From the NCBI RefSeq assembly GCF_001618885.1, contig NZ_CP015114.1, positions 992,001 through 1,056,000 of the forward strand: a DNA stretch of 64,000 nucleotides, read 5' to 3'. Positions within the stretch are counted from its first letter, which is position 1. Every line of letters starts with the position of its first letter. A program made the position numbers and the translations under genes. Below are positions 11,389 to 21,084 of this stretch, piece after piece. Below the pieces are notes generated by a model, which saw only the letters and a list, made by a program, of their open reading frames with translations, searched no databases and was not told where the DNA came from. Source of the DNA: Staphylococcus condimenti (GTDB lineage Bacteria > Bacillota > Bacilli > Staphylococcales > Staphylococcaceae).

Positions 11389-11417
11389 TTTATTTCTCAT
11401 TATGAATCTGCTATGAT
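11389..11417 (+). promoter_or_regulatory. Candidate argG promoter
   Basis: TTTATT (11389-11394) and TATGAT (11412-11417) are spaced by 17 bases, 46 bases before the argG start. The -35 match is weak. One copy of the 12-mer TTTATGTAAAAT ends 5 bases upstream and could be an ArgR-type site, but the match to known ARG boxes is poor. Confidence 0.35.
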
Positions 11418-11463
11418 GTATACATGTTAAAAAATTCTAACTATTCTAACGAGGTGTAAAATT

Positions 11464-12669
11464 ATGAAAGAAAAAATCGTGTTAGCCTATTCAGGCGGAT
11501 TAGATACAAGTGTTGCAGTACAATGGCTGATCGATAAAGGTTATGACGTTGTAGCCTGCTGTTTAGATGTCGGCGAAGGAAAAGATTTAGACGAAGTTTA
11601 CCAAAAAGCATTGGATATGGGAGCTATTGAGTGCTATATCATTGATGCTACAGCAGAATTCAGCGATGAATATGTAAGCTATGCCATTAAAGGGAATCTA
11701 ATGTATGAAAATACTTATCCTGTTGTATCTGCATTATCAAGACCTTTAATCTCAAAAAAATTAGTAGAAATTGCTGAAGAAACAGATGCAGTCGGCATTG
11801 CACATGGCTGTACTGGTAAAGGGAATGACCAAGTCCGTTTTGAAGTTGCAATTAAAGCTTTAAATCCTGCACTTAAAGTATTCGCACCTGTACGTGCTTG
11901 GGGCTGGAGCCGTGAAGAAGAAATCGACTATGCTATTCAGCATAATATTCCAGTACCTATCAATCATGATTCTCCATACTCAATCGACCAAAACTTATGG
12001 GGTCGTGCAAACGAATGCGGAATTTTAGAAGACCCTTATGCAGCACCGCCTGCTGATGCCTTTGATTTAACACGAGAAATTGAAGACACACCTGATACAC
12101 CAGATGAAATTGTCATTCATTTTGAAAAAGGTTTGCCAGTTTCGATAGATGACAAAGCCTTCCCGCTAGATGAATTAATCCTGTATTTAAATGAATTAGC
12201 GGGCAAACATGGCATCGGCCGTATTGATCACGTTGAGAATAGATTAGTCGGTATTAAATCTCGTGAAATTTATGAAACACCAGGTGCTGAAGTTATTCTA
12301 AAATCACATAAAGCTTTAGAAACGATTACGTTAACTAAAGACGTAGCACACTTCAAACCTGTGATTGAAAAACAATTTGCTGAACAAACTTATAATGGTT
12401 TATGGTTCTCACCATTAACAGACTCATTAAAATTGTTTATCGATTCTACACAAGATCATGTCACTGGGGATGTACGTGTTAAATTATTTAAAGGAAATGC
12501 GACAGTGAACGGCAGACGTTCTCCTTATTCTTTATATAATGAAAAATTAGCAACTTATACAAAAGAAGATGCATTCAATCAAGAGGCTGCAGTAGGATTT
12601 ATTGAAATTTACGGCTTGCCTACTGAAGTAAATTCTATGTTGCATGGAGGTTATTCTAATGAGCAATAA
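11464..12669 (+). CDS. argG: Argininosuccinate synthase
   Basis: Joins citrulline and aspartate with ATP to argininosuccinate, the penultimate step of arginine synthesis. The 401-residue protein has the ATP-pyrophosphatase loop [12 protein letters not shown] at residues 8-19 and the family segments [14 protein letters not shown] and [10 protein letters not shown]. The start follows ACGAGGTG. It forms an operon with argH: the argG stop lies 11 bases inside the argH coding sequence, so the pair is translationally coupled. Confidence 0.96.
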   Translation: MKEKIVLAYSGGLDTSVAVQWLIDKGYDVVACCLDVGEGKDLDEVYQKALDMGAIECYIIDATAEFSDEYVSYAIKGNLMYENTYPVVSALSRPLISKKLVEIAEETDAVGIAHGCTGKGNDQVRFEVAIKALNPALKVFAPVRAWGWSREEEIDYAIQHNIPVPINHDSPYSIDQNLWGRANECGILEDPYAAPPADAFDLTREIEDTPDTPDEIVIHFEKGLPVSIDDKAFPLDELILYLNELAGKHGIGRIDHVENRLVGIKSREIYETPGAEVILKSHKALETITLTKDVAHFKPVIEKQFAEQTYNGLWFSPLTDSLKLFIDSTQDHVTGDVRVKLFKGNATVNGRRSPYSLYNEKLATYTKEDAFNQEAAVGFIEIYGLPTEVNSMLHGGYSNEQ

Positions 12670-14032
12670 AGCCTGGGGCGGAAGATTCCAATCTGAACCC
12701 GAAGCTTGGGTTGATGCTTTTAATGCTTCTATTAATTTTGACCACCTTCTGATTGATGAAGATATCCAAGGCAGTATCGCACATGCAACGATGTTAGCAC
12801 AACAAGGTATTCTTACTGAAGAAGAAAGCGATACAATTATCAAAGGTCTTCAAGAAATTCAGCATGACTACCATGAAGGCAATATTGAATTCACAGAAGC
12901 ATTAGAAGATATTCATTTAAATATTGAACATGAATTAATAGAAAGAATCGGTGCTGTCGGAGGTAAGTTGCATACTGGACGCAGCCGTAACGACCAAGTC
13001 GCAACAGATTTACACCTTTATACTAAAAAAGCGGTCAAAGAAATTATTCACTTAATCCATAATTTACAAGAAACAATTGTAAAATTAGCAGATGATCATG
13101 TGGATACAATTATGCCTGGGTATACGCATTTGCAACGTGCGCAACCTATCTCATTTGCTCACCATGTGATGACTTATTTTTGGATGCTGGAGCGCGATAA
13201 AAACCGTTTCGAAGATGCGTTAAAGCGTATTGATATCAATCCATTAGGTGCTGCTGCTTTAAGTGGAACAACACATCCTATCGATCGTGCTAAAACACAA
13301 GAATTGTTAGACTTCTCTGCTTTATACGAAAATAGTTTAGATGCAGTCAGTGATCGTGATTTCGTAGTAGAAACGCTCAATGATATCTCATTAGTAATGA
13401 TTCATCTCTCACGTTTCTCTGAAGAAATTATATTCTGGTCTAGCGATGAAGCAAAATTCATCACATTATCTGATTCTTTCTCAACAGGCTCATCTATCAT
13501 GCCTCAAAAGAAAAATCCAGATATGGCCGAACTGATTCGTGGTAAAACAGGTCGTACAACCGGTCATTTAATGAGTATGTTAATGACACTAAAAGGATTG
13601 CCGCTCGCATATAATAAGGATATGCAAGAAGATAAAGAAGGTTTATTCGATGCTGTGCATACAGTTACAGGTTCACTTCGAATTTTCGAAGGTATGTTAG
13701 CTTCATTAACTGTAAATACTGATCATTTAAACGAAACTGTTCATCAAGATTTCTCTAATGCGACTGAATTAGCAGATTATCTTGTAGAAAAAGATGTACC
13801 ATTCAGAGAAGCACATGCTATCGTAGGACAAATTGTTTATTGGTGTATTCAACACGATTGTTATTTATTAGATGTGCCGCTTGAAAAATATCAAGAATTC
13901 TCATCTAGTATCGATGACACCATTTACAGCTATTTAAAACCTGAAAATTGCTTGAAACGCAGAAAAAGCTATGGCTCAACAGGTCAAGAATCTGTACGCC
14001 ATCAAATTGAAGTTGCTAAAGATTTATTGTAA
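12659..14032 (+). CDS. argH: Argininosuccinate lyase
   Basis: Cleaves argininosuccinate to arginine and fumarate, the last step of arginine synthesis. The 457-residue protein contains the fumarase/aspartase superfamily signature [12 protein letters not shown] (near residue 280) and [17 protein letters not shown] placed the start at ATG 12659 ([10 protein letters not shown]), eight bases after GGAGG inside argG; an upstream in-frame start (12644) lacks a binding site. A strong bidirectional terminator follows. Confidence 0.96.
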   Translation: MSNKAWGGRFQSEPEAWVDAFNASINFDHLLIDEDIQGSIAHATMLAQQGILTEEESDTIIKGLQEIQHDYHEGNIEFTEALEDIHLNIEHELIERIGAVGGKLHTGRSRNDQVATDLHLYTKKAVKEIIHLIHNLQETIVKLADDHVDTIMPGYTHLQRAQPISFAHHVMTYFWMLERDKNRFEDALKRIDINPLGAAALSGTTHPIDRAKTQELLDFSALYENSLDAVSDRDFVVETLNDISLVMIHLSRFSEEIIFWSSDEAKFITLSDSFSTGSSIMPQKKNPDMAELIRGKTGRTTGHLMSMLMTLKGLPLAYNKDMQEDKEGLFDAVHTVTGSLRIFEGMLASLTVNTDHLNETVHQDFSNATELADYLVEKDVPFREAHAIVGQIVYWCIQHDCYLLDVPLEKYQEFSSSIDDTIYSYLKPENCLKRRKSYGSTGQESVRHQIEVAKDLL

Positions 14033-14038
14033 ATAAAT

Positions 14039-14084
14039 AAAAGTCGTTTTCTGATACTCATTTATCAATCAGAAAACGACTTTT
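14039..14084. terminator. Bidirectional terminator between argH and the amidohydrolase gene
   Basis: Perfect 17-bp stem AAAAGTCGTTTTCTGAT (14039-14055) and complement (14068-14084) flanked by A and T runs, serving convergent argH and the minus-strand gene. Confidence 0.85.
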
Positions 14085-14100
14085 CCTTTGTATGCAGATG

Positions 14101-15063
14101 TTATTTAAATCTCGGGAATAATTCTAATGCATTTTTACGTTCAATTGCTGCAATTTCGCTTTCACTGAATTTATGGTAATTCTCTATAATCTCAATCATT
14201 TTCGCTGCTTGAGTTTCTGGCGCATAATGTGCATCACTGCCGAATAATAAATGAGATTCATCTGTTGTTTCTTCCAGTGCTTCAAAAGTTGCAGGTTGCG
14301 TTGATAAAGCTGTTTCATAATAGAAGTCGCTGATATATTCAGCAGGTCGCTTACTTAGTTTAACAGCGTCTTCAAGATTTTCAATCATCCAACTATAAGA
14401 TTGATCAATTCTCCATCTTAAATAAGGCAATGTACCCCCAGCATGTCCTAAGATGAATTTAATATTCGGATAACGATCCATTGTACCGCTCAATACTAAA
14501 TTTGCCGCTGCACGCGTCGTATTAAAGGTAAACTCTAATAAGAAATCAATTTGACAATAATATGGTCGCTGCTGGTCAGCTTGTGCTGCACTTGGATGAA
14601 TGAAAACAACCGCATTACGCTTATCCAGTTCTTTCATCACATCTTCAAAAATAGGATCTCCTAAGAAGTGTTCATTGTAATTTGAAAGCAAACCTACACC
14701 GTCTAGTTTTAATTCATCTAACGCATACTTCAATTCTTGTATCGAATCTTCTACTTCAGGAAGTGGCAGCGTCGCAAATCCGCCGAAGCGATTGGGGTAT
14801 TCTTGAATCATATTAGCTTCAAAGTCATTAATTTCTCTCGCAGTCTGCTTTCTTGCCTCTTTATCAAGCGGATTAAGTCCAGGATCTGAAATAGAACCGA
14901 TACCTACTTCAATGCCTAAACGATCCATATATGCAATACTATCTTCAGGTGTCCAATCTTTGATAGGCATTCCTCCTGCTTTATCCACCCCATTTTTCAC
15001 CAATGCCGATTTATATACATCTGGAATAATATGATGATGCACATCAATAATACCTTTAGTCAT
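14101..15063 (-). CDS. Metal-dependent amidohydrolase, ACMSD-like (amidohydrolase 2 family)
   Basis: A 320-residue TIM-barrel amidohydrolase. Visible metal ligands are the HxH motif in IDVHHHIIP (residues about 6-14), a histidine in VFIHPSAA, one in ILGHAGGTLPYLRWR and the aspartate in LLFGSDAHYAPE. This pattern is typical of the decarboxylase/hydrolase branch that includes aminocarboxymuconate semialdehyde decarboxylase and 6-methylsalicylate decarboxylase; the substrate here is unknown. It stands alone between two terminators with no pathway partners nearby. In S. aureus, from memory, this position between argH and gudB holds glpQ, so the gene may be a lineage-specific replacement. Confidence 0.75.
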   Translation of the reverse strand: MTKGIIDVHHHIIPDVYKSALVKNGVDKAGGMPIKDWTPEDSIAYMDRLGIEVGIGSISDPGLNPLDKEARKQTAREINDFEANMIQEYPNRFGGFATLPLPEVEDSIQELKYALDELKLDGVGLLSNYNEHFLGDPIFEDVMKELDKRNAVVFIHPSAAQADQQRPYYCQIDFLLEFTFNTTRAAANLVLSGTMDRYPNIKFILGHAGGTLPYLRWRIDQSYSWMIENLEDAVKLSKRPAEYISDFYYETALSTQPATFEALEETTDESHLLFGSDAHYAPETQAAKMIEIIENYHKFSESEIAAIERKNALELFPRFK

Positions 15064-15286
15064 AATATCGCTCCCTTTTCTAAAAACAATTAAGCATATC
15101 TTTGCTTATCTTTAAACATTGGCTCTCTACCCTTTTTTAAAAAATTTAATACTTGATTCTAGAAAACCTGAATGGAAAACGACAACTTTTATTAACTATA
15201 TCATCACTAAAGCAATGTGTTTTTTATTTAAGGATTACTAATAAGCCAAGCCACTAAACAAAAAAGTATTATCTTGTTTTTCAAAT

Positions 15287-15327
15287 AAAAAAACGACTAC
15301 ACCAGTATGCTCTGGTATAGCCGTTTT
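15287..15327 (-). terminator. Terminator after gudB
   Basis: A 16-bp stem (15291-15306 with 15312-15327) whose two mismatches become G-U pairs when read on the minus strand, followed by a T-run. The remaining intergenic bases 15064-15286 hold the amidohydrolase upstream region; nothing else was recognised. Confidence 0.7.
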
Positions 15328-15343
15328 CCAAAAACTTTTTAAA

Positions 15344-16588
15344 TTAAGCCCATCCGCGGTAACGTGCAGCTTCAGCTGTACGTTTAATACCTACGATATA
15401 CGCAGCTAAACGCATGTCGATTTTACGGTTTTGTGCTAATTCGTAAATGTCATTAAATGCTGTAACTAATTTATCACGCATTTTTTCATTAACTTCTTCT
15501 TCTGTCCAGTAGTAACCTTGGTTATTTTGTACCCATTCGAAGTAAGATACTGTTACACCGCCGGCACTTGCTAATACGTCTGGTACTAAAAGAATTCCGC
15601 GTTCATGTAAAATACGAGTAGCTTCTAATGTAGTTGGACCATTTGCTGCTTCTACTAAGATATCTGCTTTAATATTCGGCGCATTTTCTTTAGTAATTTG
15701 GTTTTCAATAGCAGCTGGGATTAAGATGTCGCAATCTAATTCGAATAATTCTTTATTTGAAATTGTTTCTTCAAATAAGTTTGTTACTGTACCAAAGCTG
15801 TCTCTGCGATCTAATAAGTAATCGATATCTAAACCTTCTGGATCAGATAATGCACCGTATGCATCAGAGATACCCACAATTTTAGCACCTTTATCAAATA
15901 AGAATTTCGCTAAGAAACTTCCTGCATTACCGAAACCTTGAATTACGATTTTAGCACCGTTTAAGTCTAAATCACGTAATTTAGCCGCTTGTTCAATTGC
16001 AATAACCACACCAAGTGCAGTTGAACGGTCGCGTCCTTGTGAACCACCCAATACAATCGGTTTACCAGTGATAAATCCAGGTGAGTTGAATTTATCTAAT
16101 GCACTGTACTCATCCATCATCCAAGCCATGATTTGTGAGTTTGTCATTACGTCTGGCGCTGGAATATCTTTAGATGGTCCAACGATTTGTGAAATTGCAC
16201 GAACATATCCGCGTGATAAGCGTTCAACTTCATGAATACTCATTTGGCGAGGGTCGCAAATAATACCGCCTTTACCGCCGCCGTAAGGTAAGTCAACGAT
16301 TCCGCATTTCATTGTCATCCACATTGATAATGCTTTTACTTCGTCCACGTTTACATTAGGGTGGAAACGCACGCCGCCTTTAGTAGGACCAACTGCGTCG
16401 TTATGTTGCGCACGATATCCTGTGAAAGTTTTTACAGTACCATCATCCATTCTTACAGGGATACGTACTTCTAAAAATCTCAATGGTTCTTTAACTAAAT
16501 CATACATGCCGTCATCAAAGCCTAATTTATGCAAAGCTTCTTTAATAATTTGTTGTGTAGACGCCACTAAATTATTATTCTCAGTCAT
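15344..16588 (-). CDS. gudB: NAD-specific glutamate dehydrogenase
   Basis: Deaminates glutamate to 2-oxoglutarate and ammonium, feeding arginine- and proline-derived carbon into the TCA cycle. The 414-residue protein has the glutamate-binding lysine region DLPYGGGKGGIICDP (about residue 100) and a Rossmann nucleotide-binding segment VIQGFGNAGSFLAKFL. Length matches staphylococcal GudB (GluD). It follows rocD by 109 bp in the same direction. A perfect cre site (16617-16631) sits 29 bases before its start, consistent with the known CcpA repression of staphylococcal glutamate dehydrogenase by glucose. Confidence 0.94.
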   Translation of the reverse strand: MTENNNLVASTQQIIKEALHKLGFDDGMYDLVKEPLRFLEVRIPVRMDDGTVKTFTGYRAQHNDAVGPTKGGVRFHPNVNVDEVKALSMWMTMKCGIVDLPYGGGKGGIICDPRQMSIHEVERLSRGYVRAISQIVGPSKDIPAPDVMTNSQIMAWMMDEYSALDKFNSPGFITGKPIVLGGSQGRDRSTALGVVIAIEQAAKLRDLDLNGAKIVIQGFGNAGSFLAKFLFDKGAKIVGISDAYGALSDPEGLDIDYLLDRRDSFGTVTNLFEETISNKELFELDCDILIPAAIENQITKENAPNIKADILVEAANGPTTLEATRILHERGILLVPDVLASAGGVTVSYFEWVQNNQGYYWTEEEVNEKMRDKLVTAFNDIYELAQNRKIDMRLAAYIVGIKRTAEAARYRGWA

Positions 16589-16616
16589 AATCCTTTTCGC
16601 CTCTTTTTCCTAACAA

Positions 16617-16631
16617 TGATTTCGCTTTCAT
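16617..16631 (-). promoter_or_regulatory. cre site (CcpA operator) upstream of gudB
   Basis: On the minus strand ATGAAAGCGAAATCA matches the consensus WTGNAARCGNWWWCA at every position. It lies between rocD and gudB, so it could repress an internal gudB promoter or act as a roadblock to rocD read-through. Confidence 0.65.
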
Positions 16632-16697
16632 TTGTATTGTAACATAAGCGTATCCATTTTAAAGGGTTTTCATTCCTTTTGTTACAACTTTTTGAAC

Positions 16698-17888
16698 TTA
16701 GCTGAATACTTTCTTAATACGTTCTAATGCATCGTCGATTTCTTCCTTAGTAATAATCAATGGCGGTGCAAAACGAATCACTGTATCATGCGTTTCTTTG
16801 CATAATAATCCTTCTTCTTTCAACGCTTCAGCATACGGTCTTGCATCTTCGTTTAATTCAACACCGATGAATAATCCGCGTCCGCGTACTTCTTTAATCA
16901 CTGGATTATCAATTTTTTTCAATTCATCTTGGAAATATTCTCCAAGTTCACGTGAACGTTCAGCTAATTTTTCATCCTTTAATACATCTAATGCTGCAAT
17001 TGAAACAGCTGCAGCTAATGGATTACCGCCGAATGTAGAACCATGAGATCCTGGTGTGAAGACATCTAAAACTTCACTATCTGCTGCTACTGCAGAAATA
17101 GGTAATACACCGCCGCCTAATGCTTTGCCTAAGATATAAACGTCTGGTTTTACACCATCCCAATCTGTCGCAAATGTTTTACCTGAACGGCCAAGTCCTG
17201 ATTGGATTTCATCTGCAATAAATAACACATTGTTCTCATCAGCTAATTTGCGGATTTCTTTTAAATAGCCTTCTGGCGGTACATTAATACCTGCTTCACC
17301 CTGAATCGGCTCTACTAAAATAGCTGCCGTATTTTCATTGATTGCATCTTTTAATTGATCAACATCACCGAAGTCTACTTTAAGGAAACCTTCTAGTAAT
17401 GGACCATATCCGCGTTGATATTCTGCTTCTGATGATAAAGAAACAGGGGCCATTGTACGACCATGGAAGTTGCCGTTAAAAGCAATGATTTCTGCTTTAT
17501 CAGGTTCAATATTTTTGTGTTCATATGCCCAGCGGCGTGCAGCTTTTACTGCAGTTTCTACCGCTTCAGCGCCTGTATTCATTGGTAATACTTTTTCTTT
17601 TCCAGTCAATTCGCTGACTTTTTCATACCAATCCCCAAGGTTATCACTGTTAAATGCACGAGAAACTAAAGTGACTTTATCTGCTTGTTCTTTTAAAGCT
17701 TCGATGACTTTCGGATGACGGTGACCTTGGTTAACAGCTGAATATGCTGCTAACATATCCATGTATTTATTGCCTTCTGGATCGGTTACCCAAATCCCTT
17801 CAGCTTCTGAAATGACAATCGGTAGAGGTTTATAGTTCGGCGCACCATAGTGTTCTGTCTTTTTGATAATTTCTTCAGATTTTGTCAT
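16698..17888 (-). CDS. rocD: Ornithine aminotransferase
   Basis: PLP enzyme converting ornithine and 2-oxoglutarate to glutamate-5-semialdehyde and glutamate in arginine catabolism. The 396-residue protein has the class-III aminotransferase segments [32 protein letters not shown] and the PLP lysine in [14 protein letters not shown]. The start ATG at 17888 follows GGAGGAGAAATTT; the ORF is open further upstream to 17987, but that part has no binding site and runs into the rocA terminator. It lies directly upstream of gudB and downstream of rocA, whose product uses its semialdehyde product. Confidence 0.95.
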   Translation of the reverse strand: MTKSEEIIKKTEHYGAPNYKPLPIVISEAEGIWVTDPEGNKYMDMLAAYSAVNQGHRHPKVIEALKEQADKVTLVSRAFNSDNLGDWYEKVSELTGKEKVLPMNTGAEAVETAVKAARRWAYEHKNIEPDKAEIIAFNGNFHGRTMAPVSLSSEAEYQRGYGPLLEGFLKVDFGDVDQLKDAINENTAAILVEPIQGEAGINVPPEGYLKEIRKLADENNVLFIADEIQSGLGRSGKTFATDWDGVKPDVYILGKALGGGVLPISAVAADSEVLDVFTPGSHGSTFGGNPLAAAVSIAALDVLKDEKLAERSRELGEYFQDELKKIDNPVIKEVRGRGLFIGVELNEDARPYAEALKEEGLLCKETHDTVIRFAPPLIITKEEIDDALERIKKVFS

Positions 17889-17976
17889 AAATTTCTCCTC
17901 CTTAGAATCCCTTTTGTTTTTTTGTTTTGTTGTATCGACGTGTTGGTCGGTTGTGCAATTTTTAATTTTATTTTCG

Positions 17977-18029
17977 AAAAAAATCACATTATAGCGTTCT
18001 GATCACCAGAGTAAAACTATAATGTGATT
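17977..18029 (-). terminator. Terminator after rocA
   Basis: Perfect 13-bp stem AATCACATTATAG (17982-17994) with its complement at 18017-18029, a 22-base loop, and a T-run on the minus strand. Confidence 0.7.
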
Positions 18030-18063
18030 CTTTATTCATTTAATCAGTGATGACTTAACTGTC

Positions 18064-19608
18064 TTATAGGTGTTCTGAAACTGTACGGCCTTGCAAGTGT
18101 AATACTAGATAATCTGGGCCGCCTGCTTTTGAGTCTGTACCTGACATTTTGAAACCGCCGAATGGTTGATATCCTACTACAGCACCTGTGCAACCACGGT
18201 TGAAGTATAGGTTTCCGACCATGAAGTCGCGACGAGCTTGTTCAAGTTTGAAGCGGTTGTTAGAAATAACAGCACCTGTTAAACCATATTCAGTTGCATT
18301 CGCGTATTCGATAGCTTGATCGAAATCTTTAGCTTTAGTGATACCTACCACTGGACCAAAGATTTCTTCTTGCATAACACGGTCATCATATTTTAAGTCA
18401 GCAAAGATTGTTGGATAAACAAAGTTTCCGACTTCATCATCGACTTTGCCGCCTACAACTAAGCGTCCTTCTTTTTCTCCGACTTTCAAGTAATCTTTAA
18501 TTTTATTCAATGCTTTTTCATCGATAACAGGACCCATGAAGTTGTCATATTCAGCTGAATCACCAACTGTTAATTTTTCAGTTGCTGTTTTTAATCGTTC
18601 TACTAATTCATCATAGATATCTTCAACAGCGATGACACGAGAGCATGCTGAACATTTTTGTCCAGAGAATCCAAATGCTGAGTAAACAATTGCATCAGTT
18701 GCAACATCTAAATCTGCTTCACTATCTACAACGATAGTATCTTTACCGCCCATTTCAGCGATAACACGTTTCAAGTGGTTTTGTCCTTCTTGAATTTTAG
18801 AAGCTTTTTGCATGATGCTTGTACCTACATTTTTAGAACCAGTAAATGAAATTAAGCCAACATCTTTGTTTTCAACTAAATAATCACCGATGTCGCTTGA
18901 ATCACCAGGAATCCAGTTAACTACCCCTTTAGGAAGACCTGCTTCTTCTAATACTTCCATAAATTTATAAGAAATAACTGGAGTATTTGATGAAGGTTTT
19001 AATAATACAGTGTTACCAGTAACTACTGGTGCAACTGTAGTACCTGCCATGATTGCATAAGCAAAGTTCCAAGGAGAAATAACCACTGATACGCCTATTG
19101 GCAAGTAGTCGTATTGGTTGTATTCACCTGGACGTGAATTTACAGGTTTACCATCTTTTAATTTCAACATTTGGCGACCATAATATTCCATAAAGTCAAT
19201 TGCTTCTGCAGTATCTGCATCCGCTTCTTTCCATGGTTTTCCGCCTTCTTTAGTTAAAAGCGCTGAAAATTCATGTTTACGACGACGTGTAATTGCAGCA
19301 GCTCTGAATAAGATATCAGCTCTTACTTCAGGTGCAACATTACGCCAAGTTTTAAATGCTTCTTTTGCTGCATCTACAGCCTTAGCAGCTAACTCTTTGT
19401 TTGCTTTAGAAACATAACCAATTGTTTCGTCTCTATTTGATGGGTTAAATGAACGAACCTTATCGTCAGTGAAAATACGTTCACCATTAATAATAAGTGG
19501 ATACTCTCTGCCTAAGTCATCTTCCACCTTTTTGAGTGCTTTTTCATAAGCCTCTCTATTTTCTACTTTAGAAAAATCTGTAAATGGTTCATGTTGATAT
19601 GGAATCAT
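18064..19608 (-). CDS. rocA: L-glutamate gamma-semialdehyde dehydrogenase
   Basis: Oxidises pyrroline-5-carboxylate/glutamate semialdehyde to glutamate with NAD, completing proline and ornithine degradation. The 514-residue protein is the usual RocA length. It shows [12 protein letters not shown], the glutamate motif [14 protein letters not shown] and the catalytic cysteine in [15 protein letters not shown]. The start at 19608 follows AAAGGGGGATTAAA; an open upstream extension to 19680 has no binding site. With rocD and gudB it forms a contiguous glutamate-yielding block, although a terminator separates rocA from rocD. Confidence 0.95.
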   Translation of the reverse strand: MIPYQHEPFTDFSKVENREAYEKALKKVEDDLGREYPLIINGERIFTDDKVRSFNPSNRDETIGYVSKANKELAAKAVDAAKEAFKTWRNVAPEVRADILFRAAAITRRRKHEFSALLTKEGGKPWKEADADTAEAIDFMEYYGRQMLKLKDGKPVNSRPGEYNQYDYLPIGVSVVISPWNFAYAIMAGTTVAPVVTGNTVLLKPSSNTPVISYKFMEVLEEAGLPKGVVNWIPGDSSDIGDYLVENKDVGLISFTGSKNVGTSIMQKASKIQEGQNHLKRVIAEMGGKDTIVVDSEADLDVATDAIVYSAFGFSGQKCSACSRVIAVEDIYDELVERLKTATEKLTVGDSAEYDNFMGPVIDEKALNKIKDYLKVGEKEGRLVVGGKVDDEVGNFVYPTIFADLKYDDRVMQEEIFGPVVGITKAKDFDQAIEYANATEYGLTGAVISNNRFKLEQARRDFMVGNLYFNRGCTGAVVGYQPFGGFKMSGTDSKAGGPDYLVLHLQGRTVSEHL

Positions 19609-19820
19609 TTTAATCCCCCTTTGTTTAGTGTAAAAATTATTAAGAAAGCCCTTACATTCACTATAATTACATAAATTCATGTCGTTGTAAAAGGAAAATC
19701 TTCAAAATTGCGAAAATTTTTAATTCGCCATTTTCAAATTACCCGACACTATGCAAATTATAAGGATTTAGCGAAATTTTACATCAATATATTCCCGATT
19801 ACAAATCATAAACCGTATTT

Positions 19821-19850
19821 AAAAACTGCATATTCAAATTGAATATGCAG
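19821..19850 (-). terminator. Terminator after the Old Yellow Enzyme gene
   Basis: CTGCATATTCAA and its complement (19826-19850) form a hairpin followed on the minus strand by five T. The flanking 19609-19820 region upstream of rocA is AT-rich; no clear promoter was assigned. Confidence 0.7.
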
Positions 19851-19859
19851 CTTAGCAAA

Positions 19860-20987
19860 TTATTTATCATCTTTTCTTGGTAATGGATAAAAACCTTGAT
19901 CAAATTGTTTCCATAAATTAGGTGGTAATTCATGTTTATCTTCTCTGTCAGGGTCAAAGTAAGAAATAATTTCATCTGTTTTGCCCTCTTTAATTTTTTC
20001 AATAAAACGAGGATCTAACAACAACTCTCGGCCTAATGCGATAAACTCTACACCTGTTTCAAGTGCTGACAGCGCATCTTCTGGTGTAAAAATAGAGCCG
20101 ATTCCAATCAATGGCATTTTTCCGCCAATCCACTCATGTAAAAGCTTAACGCGTTCTTTATCTTTATATTGACCTTCACGTGTTTTTGAATGAATGTCAA
20201 ATAGAGAAGCATGCAAGTAATCTAAAGGCTGGTCTCTTAGATGTTCCAGTAATTCTTTTGTTAATTCCATTCGAATACCTGGTTCTTCTGCTTCTTCTGG
20301 TGAGAAGCGGTAACCGATAATGAAATCATTATCTGCATATTTTTTGGCAGTATCTACAACTGATTCAACTACCGCTAATGGGAATTTAAATGGATCTTTC
20401 CATTCATCATTTCTGCGATTATAATACGGAGAAACAAATTGATGGATTAAATAATGGTTTGCTCCGTGAATTTCTACGCCATCAAAGCCAGCTTCAATTG
20501 CCCGACGTGTCGCTTCACCAAATGCTTTAATTGTTTCTTGAATTTCCTCAGGTGTTATTTCACGTGCGTGGTGTTCTTCTTTTTGACCGAAACTTTTTAA
20601 ATCAATTGGGCTAGGTGCTGCTACATCGCCGCCTGGTGTAAGGTTGGGTAATGATTGTGCACCGCCATGGTGAATCTGCACTAATGCTTTCGCTCCGTTT
20701 TTCTTCATCACGCCAGCTAATTTTTTTAACCCTGGGATATCAGAATCGTGTGCAACAGAAGGCTGTCCAGGAAATGCTTTGCCTAAATCCGTCACATTAC
20801 TTGCTGCTGTAATGCTGATTCCGACATCTTTAGAACGTTTTTCCATATAAGGCAGCTCAACATCTGCAATTGTACCGTCATCGTTTGAAGAAACGTGTGT
20901 TAATGGTGCAAGCACAAATCTATTGCGAATTGCTATGCCATTCGGCAATGTATATTCTGTAAATAATGGCTCATATTTTTTCTCCAT
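19860..20987 (-). CDS. NADH-dependent flavin oxidoreductase, Old Yellow Enzyme family
   Basis: FMN-binding TIM-barrel enzyme of 375 residues; relatives reduce activated alkenes, nitro compounds or enones with NAD(P)H. Visible features are the N-terminal NRFVLAPLTHVSS, the substrate-binding pair in GVEIHGANHYLIHQF, YYNRRNDEWKDP and the phosphate-binding GIGSIFTPEDA with GVEFIALGRELL. The start ATG lies after AGGAGGACTTTATTGAT. The ISL3-family element is inserted 57 bases upstream of the start, and its end appears to supply a -35 box (see 21027-21056), so expression may differ from the ancestral state. Physiological substrate unknown. Confidence 0.88.
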   Translation of the reverse strand: MEKKYEPLFTEYTLPNGIAIRNRFVLAPLTHVSSNDDGTIADVELPYMEKRSKDVGISITAASNVTDLGKAFPGQPSVAHDSDIPGLKKLAGVMKKNGAKALVQIHHGGAQSLPNLTPGGDVAAPSPIDLKSFGQKEEHHAREITPEEIQETIKAFGEATRRAIEAGFDGVEIHGANHYLIHQFVSPYYNRRNDEWKDPFKFPLAVVESVVDTAKKYADNDFIIGYRFSPEEAEEPGIRMELTKELLEHLRDQPLDYLHASLFDIHSKTREGQYKDKERVKLLHEWIGGKMPLIGIGSIFTPEDALSALETGVEFIALGRELLLDPRFIEKIKEGKTDEIISYFDPDREDKHELPPNLWKQFDQGFYPLPRKDDK

Positions 20988-21026
20988 ATCAATAAAGTCC
21001 TCCTCGTTATTTCTTTGTAATCGTAT

Positions 21027-21056
21027 ATTTTACATCAATTAACGGCTCTCTGTCAA
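21027..21056 (-). promoter_or_regulatory. Hybrid IS-end promoter driving the OYE gene
   Basis: Read on the minus strand, the ISL3 left inverted repeat contains a perfect TTGACA (21051-21056); 18 bases on, in chromosomal DNA outside the element, lies TAAAAT (21027-21032). Inferred outward promoter created by insertion. Confidence 0.5.
21036..21043. repeat. Target-site duplication, left copy
   Basis: CAATTAAC immediately outside the ISL3 element; identical to 22524-22531. An 8-bp duplication is typical of ISL3-family insertions. Confidence 0.9.
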
Positions 21057-21084
21057 ATAGGACTGGTGGCTCAAATTATAGAGG

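Noticed and set aside
17889..17987. N-terminal extension of the rocD frame
   Set aside because: It crosses the rocA terminator and precedes the GGAGGAG ribosome binding site; the 396-residue start fits the family.
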